Assembly (NCBI GenBank): GCA_002337055.1
Contig: DDFG01000006.1
Location: 7,175 to 71,174, forward strand
Reading direction: 5' to 3'
Length of the DNA stretch: 64,000 nt
Origin: Betaproteobacteria bacterium UBA1934
Lineage (GTDB): Bacteria; Pseudomonadota; Gammaproteobacteria; Burkholderiales; Rhodocyclaceae
Part shown: piece after piece, positions 27,575-36,129 of the stretch
Position numbering within the stretch: position 1 is the first letter of the stretch
How the letters are laid out: the number at the start of each line of letters is the position of its first letter
Notes under the pieces: generated by a model
Database searches by the model: none
The model's input: only the letters and a program-made list of their open reading frames with translations
What the model was told of the DNA's origin: nothing
Position numbers and translations under genes: made by a program

Positions 27575-28975
27575 TTAGAACAGGCCGCGCAGTGCGTCGG
27601 CACTGCCCGCGAAATCGGCGCGTTCGCTGATGCCTTGCTGGAGAAAGGCCTCCATGCGCGGGTAGAGCGCGATGGCCTGGTCGAGCACCGGGTCGGAGCC
27701 GGGAACGTAGGCGCCGACCGCGATCAGATCGCGCGACCGCTGGTAGCGCGCGAAGAGCACCTTGAAACGACGAATCACATCGAGGTGCTCGGGGGTGATC
27801 AGATTGACCATGGCCCGGCTGATCGATTGTTCGATATCGATGGCGGGGTAATGACCGGCGTCGGCCAGCGTGCGCGACAGCACAATGTGACCGTCGAGAA
27901 TGGCGCGAGCGGAGTCGGCGATGGGGTCCTGCTGGTCGTCACCCTCGGCCAGCACGGTGTAGAACGCGGTGATCGAGCCGCCGCCCTCGGGGCCGTTGCC
28001 GGCACGCTCGACCAGTTGCGGCAGGCGCGCGAAAACGGAGGGCGGGTAACCCCGGGTCGCGGGGGGTTCGCCGATCGCCAGCGCGATCTCACGCTGAGCC
28101 ATGGCGTAGCGGGTCAGGGAATCCATGATCAGCAGCACTTGCTTGCCCTGATCGCGGAAATATTCGGCAATGGTGGTGGCGTAAGAGGCGCCTTGCAGCC
28201 GCATCAAGGGGCCGGTGTCGGCCGGCGCGGCGACCACCACGGAGCGGGCCAGGCCGGTTTCGCCCAGTATCTGCTCGATGAATTCCTTGACCTCGCGGCC
28301 GCGTTCGCCGATCAGGCCGACGACGATGACCTCGGCTTCGGTGTAGCGCGCCATCATCCCGAGCAGAATCGATTTGCCGACCCCCGACCCTGCAAACAGT
28401 CCCATCCGCTGGCCACGCCCCACGGTCAGCATGCTGTTGATGGCACGGATGCCGACGTCGAGCGGATGTTCGATGGCTGCGCGCGTCATCGGGTTGATCG
28501 GGCGGCTTTGCAGCGAACGAAGGTGGGGGTCGAGCAAAGATCCCCGGCCGTCAAGCGGCCTGCCGACGCCATCGACCACGCGCCCGAGCAGGCACTCGCC
28601 AACGGGTACCTGCTTGGCTCTGTCGATGATGCGGCGGCGATGAGGTGGCGAACTGTCGAGCCGAAGGGGGGGGGAAGGCGTTTCGCAGGCCACGACCTGG
28701 GCACCGGGCGATAAGCCGTAAACGTCGTCCGACGGCATGAGATAGAGTTTTTCGCCTGCAAAGCCGACCACTTCCGCCTCCACCGGCGCGCCGCCGGCGG
28801 GCAGGATCAGGCAGGAGGAACCCAGCGGTAACTTCAAGCCGGCGGCTTCCATCACCAGGCCGTTGATGCGGGTCAGGCGCCCGCTGGGCCAGAACGGTTG
28901 AGCATGCGAGGCGGCAATCCCGGCGTGGTTCAGAAAGCGGCGCCAGCGTGCGCCGTGATCAGGCGGCAGCGTCAT
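27575..28975 (-). CDS. fliI: Flagellar export ATPase FliI
   Basis: Rotary-type ATPase of the export apparatus. The protein (466 residues from the ATG at 28975) has the Walker A GLFAGSGVGKSILLGMMARY, Walker B VLLIMDSLTRYAMAQREIAL, and the F1-like IGEPPATRGYPPSVF. The ATG at 28975 overlaps fliH by 17 bases; an alternative 13 residues upstream is less likely as it extends deep into fliH. Confidence 0.97.
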   Translation of the reverse strand: MTLPPDHGARWRRFLNHAGIAASHAQPFWPSGRLTRINGLVMEAAGLKLPLGSSCLILPAGGAPVEAEVVGFAGEKLYLMPSDDVYGLSPGAQVVACETPSPPLRLDSSPPHRRRIIDRAKQVPVGECLLGRVVDGVGRPLDGRGSLLDPHLRSLQSRPINPMTRAAIEHPLDVGIRAINSMLTVGRGQRMGLFAGSGVGKSILLGMMARYTEAEVIVVGLIGERGREVKEFIEQILGETGLARSVVVAAPADTGPLMRLQGASYATTIAEYFRDQGKQVLLIMDSLTRYAMAQREIALAIGEPPATRGYPPSVFARLPQLVERAGNGPEGGGSITAFYTVLAEGDDQQDPIADSARAILDGHIVLSRTLADAGHYPAIDIEQSISRAMVNLITPEHLDVIRRFKVLFARYQRSRDLIAVGAYVPGSDPVLDQAIALYPRMEAFLQQGISERADFAGSADALRGLF

Positions 28976-29672
28976 GCGTGGCCGACGGTCCGTTGCCGAT
29001 AGTTTCGAGAACACGCTTCCAGCGCGTCTCCAGCGTCGCGTCGACTTCGCTGGTGCCGGCCCGCAACTGGCAGCCGCCGCGTGTGATGTCCGCGTCCTCG
29101 ATCAGGTGCCAGCCGGATTGGCCGATCTGATTGCCGAGCAGGCTGTGCAGCAAAGCCGCATCGGCCGGGTGCAGATGCAGCGCGATCGTGCCGTGATGCA
29201 GCGGCAGTGCGGCAATGGCTTCGCGGATGATCGGCAGTAGCCGTTCGGGTTCGGCACTCAATGTCGAGCGAACAAGCTGGTGAGCGACTTCCAGCGCCAG
29301 TTCGAGCACCTGGTCGGCGACCTGCTGGTCGAGTTGGTCGAGTGCGGTACGGAAGTGGTCGCCCAGCGTCTGGATCTGTTCCGCTTCAGCGCGGGCAGCC
29401 GCCATGCCCGCCTCATAACCTTCCTGCCGACCATTTTCCAGGCCGGCCTGATAGCCCTGTTGCTGCGCGTCGGCATGCATGCGCTCGAGATCTTCGGCGG
29501 TAGGAAGCTTGAAATCGGCAACCGGTTCGCCCTCTGCGTCGTTTGGAGGAGGAGCGCTTTCGGTGGCGCCCGCCGCGTCAACCGGTGCCGCCCTTTGGGG
29601 GTCGGGACGGTCGAAAGCATCGACTTGCCAACGCTGAAAACCGGCGACCTGTTCCTTGGGAATGACCGACAT
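28959..29672 (-). CDS. fliH: Flagellar export ATPase regulator FliH
   Basis: Negative regulator and anchor of FliI. The 237-residue protein shows a Pro/Ala-rich N-terminal part, the FliH helix with glycine-repeat spacing (QGYQAGLENGRQEGYEAGMA) and a C-terminal domain (VADQVLELALEVAHQLVRST, then HLHPADAALL). It lies 13 bases after fliG. Confidence 0.93.
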   Translation of the reverse strand: MSVIPKEQVAGFQRWQVDAFDRPDPQRAAPVDAAGATESAPPPNDAEGEPVADFKLPTAEDLERMHADAQQQGYQAGLENGRQEGYEAGMAAARAEAEQIQTLGDHFRTALDQLDQQVADQVLELALEVAHQLVRSTLSAEPERLLPIIREAIAALPLHHGTIALHLHPADAALLHSLLGNQIGQSGWHLIEDADITRGGCQLRAGTSEVDATLETRWKRVLETIGNGPSATHDAAA

Positions 29673-29685
29673 GGTGTCGAAGCCC

Positions 29686-30693
29686 TTAGACCATCTGCTC
29701 GCCGCCCGCGCCGCCGAGCACGATCTGGCCCTCGTCGGCCAGGCGACGGACGGTTTTGAGAATTTCCTTCTGTTCGGCTTCGACTTCGGAAAGGCGAACG
29801 GGGCCCTTGGATTCGAGATCCTCGCGCAGCATTTCGGCCGCGCGCTGCGACATGTTTTTGAAAATCTTTTCGCGCAGTTCGGGCGTCGCCCCTTTCAGCG
29901 CCAGCACCAGCGAATCCGATTGCACCTCGCGCAGGATCAACTGGATCGAGCGGTCGTCGATGTCCATCAGGTTGTCGAACACGAACATCTCGTCCTGAAT
30001 CTTCTGCGCCAGATCGGGGTCGTATTCGCGTACCGCGTCGAGTACCGAGGTTTCGTTGGCGGTACCAATGAAATTGAGGATTTCCGCTACCGTGCGGGCG
30101 CCGCCCATCGCAGTCTTCTTGATGGCTGCCGAGCCCGAGAGCACGCGAGCCAGCGCGTCGTTCAATTCGCGCAATGCCGCAGGCTGAATCCCTTCCAGCG
30201 TGGCGATCCGGAGAACGACGTCATTGCGGAGGCGCTCGGTGAAATGCGTGAGAATTTCACTGGCGTGATCCTTTTCGAGGTGCACCAGAATGGTGGCGAT
30301 GATCTGCGGATGTTCGTTGCGAATCAGGTCGGCGACCGTGGCGGCATCCATCCACTTGAGTCCCTCGATGCCGGCCGTTTCACCGCCCTGGAGGATGCGC
30401 GAAATCAGGTTAGAGGCCTTGTCGTCGCCCAGCGCCTTGGTCAGTGCACCGCGAATGAAATTGTCGGTATCGACGTGCACTGCGGCGTATTCGTTGTGTA
30501 TCTTGTGAAATTCATCGAGCACGCCCTCGACGCGCGTGCGCGGCACGGTCTTCAGGGCGGCCATGGCATGGCCGAGCTTCTGCACCTCGCGCGGGCCAAG
30601 ATGCTTCAACACCTCCGCCGCCTGATCCTCGCCCAGTGCGATCAGCAAGGTAGCGCTCTTGTCCAGCCCTTCTTCTGGCGAATTACCCGGCAT
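29686..30693 (-). CDS. fliG: Flagellar switch protein FliG
   Basis: C-ring protein that contacts the stator and generates torque. The 335-residue product has all three domains: the N-terminal FliF-binding part (KSATLLIALGEDQAAEVLKH), the middle EHPQ-type motif (here RNEHPQIIATILVHLEKDHA) and the C-terminal torque helix (MFVFDNLMDIDDRSIQLILR). It overlaps the fliF end by 11 bases. Confidence 0.98.
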   Translation of the reverse strand: MPGNSPEEGLDKSATLLIALGEDQAAEVLKHLGPREVQKLGHAMAALKTVPRTRVEGVLDEFHKIHNEYAAVHVDTDNFIRGALTKALGDDKASNLISRILQGGETAGIEGLKWMDAATVADLIRNEHPQIIATILVHLEKDHASEILTHFTERLRNDVVLRIATLEGIQPAALRELNDALARVLSGSAAIKKTAMGGARTVAEILNFIGTANETSVLDAVREYDPDLAQKIQDEMFVFDNLMDIDDRSIQLILREVQSDSLVLALKGATPELREKIFKNMSQRAAEMLREDLESKGPVRLSEVEAEQKEILKTVRRLADEGQIVLGGAGGEQMV

Positions 30694-32419
30694 TGGCGTT
30701 CATCCAGTCCTTGATGATGTTGGCGACGGCCTTCGGATCGGTCTTGGCAATTTCACGAGCCTTCTCGATCTTGGCGGCGTAGTTCTGAATCTCGACATTT
30801 TCTTCGGCGGCAGCTTCTGCCTCGCTGAAGACGACAGCCGCCGCGCCTCCGGCCGGTGCGGTCTCGGGCGGCGGTGGCGGTGGGAACATGGTTTTCAACA
30901 GCGGTTGCAGAATCTTGAACCAAACAAAGGCGGCGATCAGGATCAACGCCAAGTACTTGATCGCTTCCTTGGCGAGCGAGAGCGTTTCGGGATCTTTCCA
31001 GATCGGTATGCTGATTTCGGTCTTCTCGACGGCGGTGAACGGCGCATTGGCAATCGAGAGGCTGTCGCCACGCTCCTTGTTGTACCCCATCGCTTCGCGG
31101 ACGAGGTCGCCGATCTGCTTCATATCGGCATCCGGGAGCGGCTTCACGGTCGTCTTGCCGTCCTTGCCCGTTTCCTTGCGGTGATTGATCACCACGGCGG
31201 CCGACAGGCGGCGGATATTGCCCATCGCCTGCTTGGTGTGGCGGATGGTCTTGTCGATTTCGTAATTGATGGTGGCGTTCTTGGCGGTACTGATGGGCTG
31301 TCCCACCGCCGCCAGCGGCGCCGATATACCAGCCGCGGCGACTCTGCCCGCTTCGCCCGCTCGAGACGCGCCGGCGGGTTGCGCGCCCGCGGCCGGCGTG
31401 GTCAGCGGCGCCGTGGCGGGAACGGGGGGCTGGTTGCTGAGCGCGCCCGGTACGCCGCCTGTAGGCGCATTGACGTTGGCAGTTTCGGAAGTTTGCTGGC
31501 TGCGAATACTGGATGCATCGGGATTGCTGTTCGGCTTGAAGCTTTCCGCAGTCTGCTCGGAAGTCGAGAAGTCGATGTCGGCGGCGATCTGCACCTTGTA
31601 ATTTTCGGCGCCGACCATGGGTTTCAGTATCTCTTCGATGCGCTTGCCGATGCTGTCTTCCACCTCACGCATGTACTTGATCTGGGCAGGATCGAGCCCG
31701 GCCTCGGTCAGCTTGCTCTTGAGTTGCGACAACAGCGCGCCGTTCTGATCCAGTACCGCGACATTGGCTGCGGGAAGTTGTGGCACGCTGGCGGCGACCA
31801 AGTGGGCGATCCCGGCGATCTGAGCGCCGTCGAGGGCACGTCCGGGGTAGAGAGTGAGCAGGACCGAGGCGGTCGGCTTCTGCTCGTCGCGCACGAACAC
31901 GGAAGGTTTGGGAATGGCAAGGTGAACCCGCGCCGCCTGCACGGCGCCGACCGACTGGATGGTCTTGGCCAGTTCGCCTTCCAGCGCCCGCTGGTAATTC
32001 ACCTGTTCGGCAAATTGGGAGATTCCGAACTTGGGGTTTTCCATGATCTCGAAACCCACCGATCCACCCCGCGGCAGGCCTTGCTGTGCCAGTTTGAGAC
32101 GTACCTCGTGCACGCGATTGGCAGGTACCAGGATGGCGCCGCTGCCATCTGAGAACTTGTGAGGGATATTTTGCTGTTCGAGCAGGGTGACGATAGCGCC
32201 GCCATCTTTTTCCGACAGGTTCGAGAACAGAACGCGGAAATCGGGCTGGCGTGCCCACAACAGCGCCGCCACCGCAACGGCGACGAGCGCGGCGATGGCG
32301 AGCGCCAGCAACAGCTTCTGTTGGCCGTTCAGGCGCGCCAAGGCGGCGCGCAGCCGGTCGAGCGCGGAGGTTGCCGTTGCCGTGTCGGCTTGCGTCAGGG
32401 TGTCGGTGCTGGCCGCCAT
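30683..32419 (-). CDS. fliF: Flagellar MS-ring protein FliF
   Basis: MS-ring subunit in the inner membrane, the platform for rotor assembly. The 578-residue protein has a first membrane helix (about residues 36-57), ring-building motifs (GAILVPANRVHEVRLKLAQQ and GLPRGGSVGFEIM), a long Pro/Ala linker, a second membrane helix (ALILIAAFVWFKILQPLL, about 480-500) and a C-terminal FliG-binding tail. It heads the minus-strand F-G-H-I-J set. The 106-base gap to fleS has no strong sigma-54 site. Confidence 0.97.
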   Translation of the reverse strand: MAASTDTLTQADTATATSALDRLRAALARLNGQQKLLLALAIAALVAVAVAALLWARQPDFRVLFSNLSEKDGGAIVTLLEQQNIPHKFSDGSGAILVPANRVHEVRLKLAQQGLPRGGSVGFEIMENPKFGISQFAEQVNYQRALEGELAKTIQSVGAVQAARVHLAIPKPSVFVRDEQKPTASVLLTLYPGRALDGAQIAGIAHLVAASVPQLPAANVAVLDQNGALLSQLKSKLTEAGLDPAQIKYMREVEDSIGKRIEEILKPMVGAENYKVQIAADIDFSTSEQTAESFKPNSNPDASSIRSQQTSETANVNAPTGGVPGALSNQPPVPATAPLTTPAAGAQPAGASRAGEAGRVAAAGISAPLAAVGQPISTAKNATINYEIDKTIRHTKQAMGNIRRLSAAVVINHRKETGKDGKTTVKPLPDADMKQIGDLVREAMGYNKERGDSLSIANAPFTAVEKTEISIPIWKDPETLSLAKEAIKYLALILIAAFVWFKILQPLLKTMFPPPPPPETAPAGGAAAVVFSEAEAAAEENVEIQNYAAKIEKAREIAKTDPKAVANIIKDWMNANAG

Positions 32420-32525
32420 CGGAATCGATCAGATTTTCAAAATGGAAGAATAATCAAGCTGAAAGCCAATTTTCGCGAGAAATATTCTACTATTACCCGG
32501 CCTGAATTCCGCTTATCTTTTTTCA

Positions 32526-33707
32526 ATGATGCCCTCATTCATCGCGCCTGTTGCGACTGAAGACAAAGCCGCCGAATTGCAACGTGCCTTCGATACCTTC
32601 AACAAGGTCTCGGCGGAGCTTACGCACGCCTATGAAACCCTGCAAGGCCGAGTGGCTTCTCTGACCGACGAATTGGGGGTGGCGAACGGCGAGCTGCGTC
32701 GCCAGTATCAGGAAAAGCAGGCGTTGTCGGAACGCCTTTCGGTGTTGCTTGATGCCTTGCCGGCCGGCGTGGTGGTGATCGACGGCAGCGGTCGTATCAC
32801 CGACGCCAATCCCGCTGCTCACCAGATGTTCGGCGACGCCGTGGTCGGCGAGCATTGGGGCGACGTTGCCCAGGCATACCTGGAGCCGACGCTGGCGCTA
32901 GGGGAGTGGTTGCTCGGCGATCGCCACCTTTCAATTGCCGAGAGTGCCCTTGACTCGGTTGGCGGAAAAATATTGTTGTTGCACGACGTGACGCTGGCTC
33001 ACCAGATGAAAGCGGATCTGGAGCGCAATCAACGGCTGGCGGCGATGGGTGAAATGGCGGCCTCGCTGGCGCACCAGTTGCGGACGCCCTTAGCGGCAGC
33101 CCTGCTTTACACATCGAATCTCGGCCAGACAAGCCTTTCGGACGAAGCGCGCGCTCGCTTTTCGGAAAAGGCGAGCAACCAGTTACGCCGTCTGGAGCGC
33201 CTGATCCAGGATGTATTGCTGTTTGCGCGCGGCGAAAGTATCGGGCGCGACCGTTTCCGTGTAGATGAATTGCTGGGCGAGGTGGCGCAGACGGTCGAAC
33301 CCTTGATGCGCGAACATGGTTTGCGATTCGAGTTGGCCTCGGCGGCTGGCGACACTGAGTTGATGGGGGGGCGCAAGGCGTTGTTTGGCGCGCTGGTCAG
33401 TCTGCTCGAGAATGCCATGCAGGCAACCGAAGCCGGCGGCAAAATTTGCCTATTGGCCGAGCGTCAAGGTGATACGGTGCGGGTTACCGTGCGCGATAAT
33501 GGGGTCGGAATCGGCCCGGGACTGCAGGCGCGTATTTTCGAACCCTTTTTTACTACCCGCGGCCAGGGGACCGGACTGGGCCTGCCGATCGTGCTCGGCG
33601 TGGCGCGTGCCCATGGCGGCGATATCGAAGTGCAGTCGCAACCGGGACAAGGCTCGGAATTTGCATTGATTTTGCCCTTGTCCTCACTGAATCACGAGAA
33701 CACATGA
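32526..33707 (+). CDS. fleS: Flagellar sensor histidine kinase FleS (FlrB type)
   Basis: Cytoplasmic sensor kinase that phosphorylates FleR. The 393-residue protein has no membrane segment. It shows an N-terminal coiled coil (about 15-70), a PAS-like domain (about 73-155), the phosphoacceptor His183 in SLAHQLRTPLAAALLY, and a GHKL ATPase with DNGVGIGPGL and GTGLGLPIV. Two successive ATG codons leave the start ambiguous by one residue. It overlaps fleR by 4 bases and is divergent from fliF. Confidence 0.93.
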   Translation: MMPSFIAPVATEDKAAELQRAFDTFNKVSAELTHAYETLQGRVASLTDELGVANGELRRQYQEKQALSERLSVLLDALPAGVVVIDGSGRITDANPAAHQMFGDAVVGEHWGDVAQAYLEPTLALGEWLLGDRHLSIAESALDSVGGKILLLHDVTLAHQMKADLERNQRLAAMGEMAASLAHQLRTPLAAALLYTSNLGQTSLSDEARARFSEKASNQLRRLERLIQDVLLFARGESIGRDRFRVDELLGEVAQTVEPLMREHGLRFELASAAGDTELMGGRKALFGALVSLLENAMQATEAGGKICLLAERQGDTVRVTVRDNGVGIGPGLQARIFEPFFTTRGQGTGLGLPIVLGVARAHGGDIEVQSQPGQGSEFALILPLSSLNHENT

Positions 33708-35068
33708 ACACTCCACGCTTGCCCATCTTGGTTGTCGAGGATGATCCTAATCTGCGCGACGCCATTTGCGACACGCTTGAACTGGCGGGGCGCGGCTTTC
33801 TGGCCGTGGGAGGCGGTGCCGAGGCGCTGGCTGAACTGGAAAAGGCCCCGGTCGCCCTGGTGCTCTCCGATGTGCGGATGATGCCCATGGACGGTATCGC
33901 CCTGCTGAAGGCGGTGCGTGAACGGCACCCGCATCTGCCCGTGGTGTTGATGACGGCTTATGCCGAGGTCGGTCGGGCCGTCGAAGCCATGCGCGCGGGC
34001 GCTTGCGACTTTCTGCTCAAGCCCTTTGAGCCACAGGCGCTGCTGGCGCAAATCGAAAAATACGAGTTGCCGGAAACCGGTTCGGCGACCGGCGTCGTGG
34101 CGATCGATCCTGCCACCGCCAACCTGTTCACTATCGCCGCCCGCGTGGCGCAAACCGACGCGACGGTGTTGCTGACCGGTGAATCGGGGGTCGGCAAGGA
34201 GGTGGTGGCGCGCTTCATCCACACCCGCTCGGTGCGCAAGAATGGCCCCTTCGTGGCCATCAACTGCGCGGCGATCCCGGAGACCCTGCTGGAAGCGACG
34301 CTGTTCGGATACGAAAAGGGCGCGTTTACCGGTGCCACGCAGGCGACAGCCGGCAAATTCGAGCAGGCCAATGGTGGCTCGCTGCTTCTCGATGAGGTGA
34401 CCGAGATGCCGCTGGGTCTGCAAGCCAAGTTGCTACGGGTTTTGCAGGAACGCGAAGTGGAGCGTGTTGGTGGCAAGAAACCGGTGCCGCTCAATATTCG
34501 GATCATCGCAACCTCGAATCGCGACATGGCCGAGGCGGTAAAGAAAGGTATTTTCCGGGAAGACCTGTATTACCGGCTGAATGTTTTCCCGGTCGCCATT
34601 CCCTCCCTGCGCGAGCGGCCGGAGGACATCGTGCCGCTCGCGCGCCATTTTATTGCGACGCACGCCGGTCAACTCGGACGTCGGGCGATGATGCTGTCGC
34701 CGCACGCGGAGGCGGTGGTACGAGGCCATCTTTGGCCTGGTAATGTCCGTGAACTGGAAAATGTCATGCAGCGGGCGCTGATCCTTGCGCCCGGCAATAG
34801 CATCGAGCCAGAGCATTTGAACCTTGGCCCAGTGTCGGCGTCTGAATCTTCGGTATCAGCAATGTTGCTGCCTCGTGTACCGCCGAATCTGCCGGAGACC
34901 GAGAGTCGCGTGGACAACATGAAGGATCTGGAACGCGAGCATATTTTGCGCACGCTGGCCGAAGTCGGCGGTTCGCGCAGGCTGGCGGTGGAACGCCTGG
35001 GCATCTCGGAGAGAACTTTGCGCTATAAACTGGCACAATATCGGGACGAGGGCTACTTCAGCGAATAG
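33704..35068 (+). CDS. fleR: Sigma-54-dependent flagellar response regulator FleR (FlrC/FlbD type)
   Basis: Activator of sigma-54 flagellar promoters. The receiver domain has the phosphoacceptor Asp56 (LVLSDVRMMPMDG). The AAA+ domain has Walker A GESGVGKE (159-166) and the sigma-54 contact loop GAFTGA (206-211). The C-terminal Fis-type helix-turn-helix reads GGSRRLAVERLGISERTLRY. All activator residues expected for the class are present. Likely targets in this window are the GG-N10-GC promoters before flgB, fliE, fliK, two flagellins and the glycosylation operon. Confidence 0.95.
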   Translation: MNTPRLPILVVEDDPNLRDAICDTLELAGRGFLAVGGGAEALAELEKAPVALVLSDVRMMPMDGIALLKAVRERHPHLPVVLMTAYAEVGRAVEAMRAGACDFLLKPFEPQALLAQIEKYELPETGSATGVVAIDPATANLFTIAARVAQTDATVLLTGESGVGKEVVARFIHTRSVRKNGPFVAINCAAIPETLLEATLFGYEKGAFTGATQATAGKFEQANGGSLLLDEVTEMPLGLQAKLLRVLQEREVERVGGKKPVPLNIRIIATSNRDMAEAVKKGIFREDLYYRLNVFPVAIPSLRERPEDIVPLARHFIATHAGQLGRRAMMLSPHAEAVVRGHLWPGNVRELENVMQRALILAPGNSIEPEHLNLGPVSASESSVSAMLLPRVPPNLPETESRVDNMKDLEREHILRTLAEVGGSRRLAVERLGISERTLRYKLAQYRDEGYFSE

Positions 35069-35090
35069 ACCGGATTTCGATCCCATATCT

Positions 35091-35104
35091 GGTCCGTATT
35101 TTGC
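35091..35104 (+). promoter_or_regulatory. Sigma-54 promoter for fliE
   Basis: TGGTCC-GTATT-TTGCT: GG and GC are 10 bases apart and the -12 box is perfect; the -24 box deviates (GGTCC for GGCAC). It lies between fleR and fliE, with a predicted start near 35116 before the AAGGGAG ribosome binding site. Confidence 0.72.
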
Positions 35105-35133
35105 TGGTAGTGGGTAACGTAAGGGAGTTGCGC

Positions 35134-35460
35134 ATGGATACAAAAGGAATCGATCACATGCTGAGCGTGCTGCAAAACACAGCTGCTCAGGCCGCTAGCA
35201 AGACGGCAACAAGCGTCGGTGTGGCGTCGGAGACGGGCGTCGATTTTGCGCAAGTGCTGCAAGGCTCGATCGACAAGGTGAATCAGGCCCAGGTTCAGGC
35301 GCATGAAATGGCGGAAAAACTTGCCGCCGGTGACAAAACCCAGAACCTGCATGAAGTGATGATCGCACTTCAGACGGCCAGCATCTCGTTTCAGGAGATG
35401 GTGCAGGCACGCAATCGCCTGGTCAATGCGTACCAGGATGTCATGAATATGCAGGTTTAA
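35134..35460 (+). CDS. fliE: Flagellar hook-basal body protein FliE
   Basis: Adapter between the MS ring and rod, and first rod-type substrate exported. The 108-residue protein ends with the family signature LHEVMIALQTASISFQEMVQ then ARNRLVNAYQDVMNM. The ATG at 35134 has AAGGGAG 6 bases upstream. It stands alone after fleSR, away from fliF, and probably has its own sigma-54 promoter. Confidence 0.95.
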   Translation: MDTKGIDHMLSVLQNTAAQAASKTATSVGVASETGVDFAQVLQGSIDKVNQAQVQAHEMAEKLAAGDKTQNLHEVMIALQTASISFQEMVQARNRLVNAYQDVMNMQV

Positions 35461-35570
35461 GCGCCTTTGTCGACGTGAACGGCCCTATGTGTGGCCCGCG
35501 TTGACGCCTTTCTTGTGTCGGACAGGCGACCTACTACCGGATCATTGACCGGGCGCAAGTCCTCGTTAGA
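35461..35570. other. Convergent intergenic gap, no feature recognised
   Basis: This 110-base gap separates fliE from the convergent periplasmic-protein gene. I see only a weak bulged inverted repeat around 35478-35504 and no T-run, so no terminator can be called. Confidence 0.4.
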
Positions 35571-36029
35571 CTACTCGTCTGCCGCTGGTACGAAACGACC
35601 GCTCCAACCCTGCGTGGTGATTTGTAGTTGTCTCCCGGTGGGACGATGCAGAGTGAACGTGCCGCCGTCGGCCAGCGTCATGCGCACCAGCCAATGGGCA
35701 GCCGGGCCCAACCGGAGTTGATCTTTGCCGAGGCGTGCTTCTATATCTGTACCTTTGCGGCAGAGGGTGCCTGTTCCTTCGGCCCAGACGCCTTCGCTGC
35801 TCTTAATGAAACGCAGCGCCAGCGCGCCATTCCTTTCTTGCAAGGTGACAACCATCGGTTTGCCGTCATCCATCGAGGTTTCCGTCCAGCGCAGCGGAAA
35901 AGCAGAATCACCAAGCAGTCGGCGCAACTCGGAAATGTTGCTCGCGCAGCGTGCGGTGTCATCCGCCAGAGCGCTTTCTGCCATCGGCAGGGTCAGTAGC
36001 GCGGTCAGGAGATATCCGGGGTGCTTCAT
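35571..36029 (-). CDS. Predicted periplasmic protein of unknown function
   Basis: A 152-residue protein with a signal peptide (MKHPGYLLTALLTLPMAESA, cleavage likely after ALA near residue 22) and two cysteines in the mature part (ARCASN and GTLCRKG) that could form a disulfide. I recognise no family. The ATG at 36029 is chosen because it starts the signal peptide; the frame is open upstream but crosses the 36067 hairpin. It may be transcribed from the lipoprotein gene upstream. No flagellar role is evident. Confidence 0.65.
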   Translation of the reverse strand: MKHPGYLLTALLTLPMAESALADDTARCASNISELRRLLGDSAFPLRWTETSMDDGKPMVVTLQERNGALALRFIKSSEGVWAEGTGTLCRKGTDIEARLGKDQLRLGPAAHWLVRMTLADGGTFTLHRPTGRQLQITTQGWSGRFVPAADE

Positions 36030-36066
36030 GCAGTATCGTTTCGTGAGAATCAAAAACGCTTGCCGT

Positions 36067-36103
36067 ATAGTGATTCCGGGCCATATAGGCCCGGAATCAC
36101 TAT
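36067..36103. terminator. Perfect 16-bp hairpin between lipoprotein and periplasmic-protein genes
   Basis: ATAGTGATTCCGGGCC pairs perfectly with its complement across a 5-base loop. It lies 27 bases downstream of the beta-propeller lipoprotein stop and 38 bases upstream of the next start. On the minus strand no immediate T-run follows (a short TTTTT comes about 10 bases later), so it may be an attenuator, an mRNA-stabilising stem or a weak terminator. Confidence 0.6.
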
Positions 36104-36129
36104 GTTTGCGTCGAGATGGCGCGAAGTGT

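Noticed and set aside
27635..28714. Open frame of 359 codons antisense to fliI
   Set aside because: The strand opposite it encodes a textbook FliI ATPase; the antisense product has no recognisable domain.
32436..32490. Possible sigma-54 site upstream of fliF (TTGGC then TTGAT, minus strand)
   Set aside because: The invariant GC of the -12 element is GA, so I did not annotate it as a promoter.
35478..35504. Inverted repeat in the fliE downstream gap
   Set aside because: Arms are bulged and no T-run follows on either strand.
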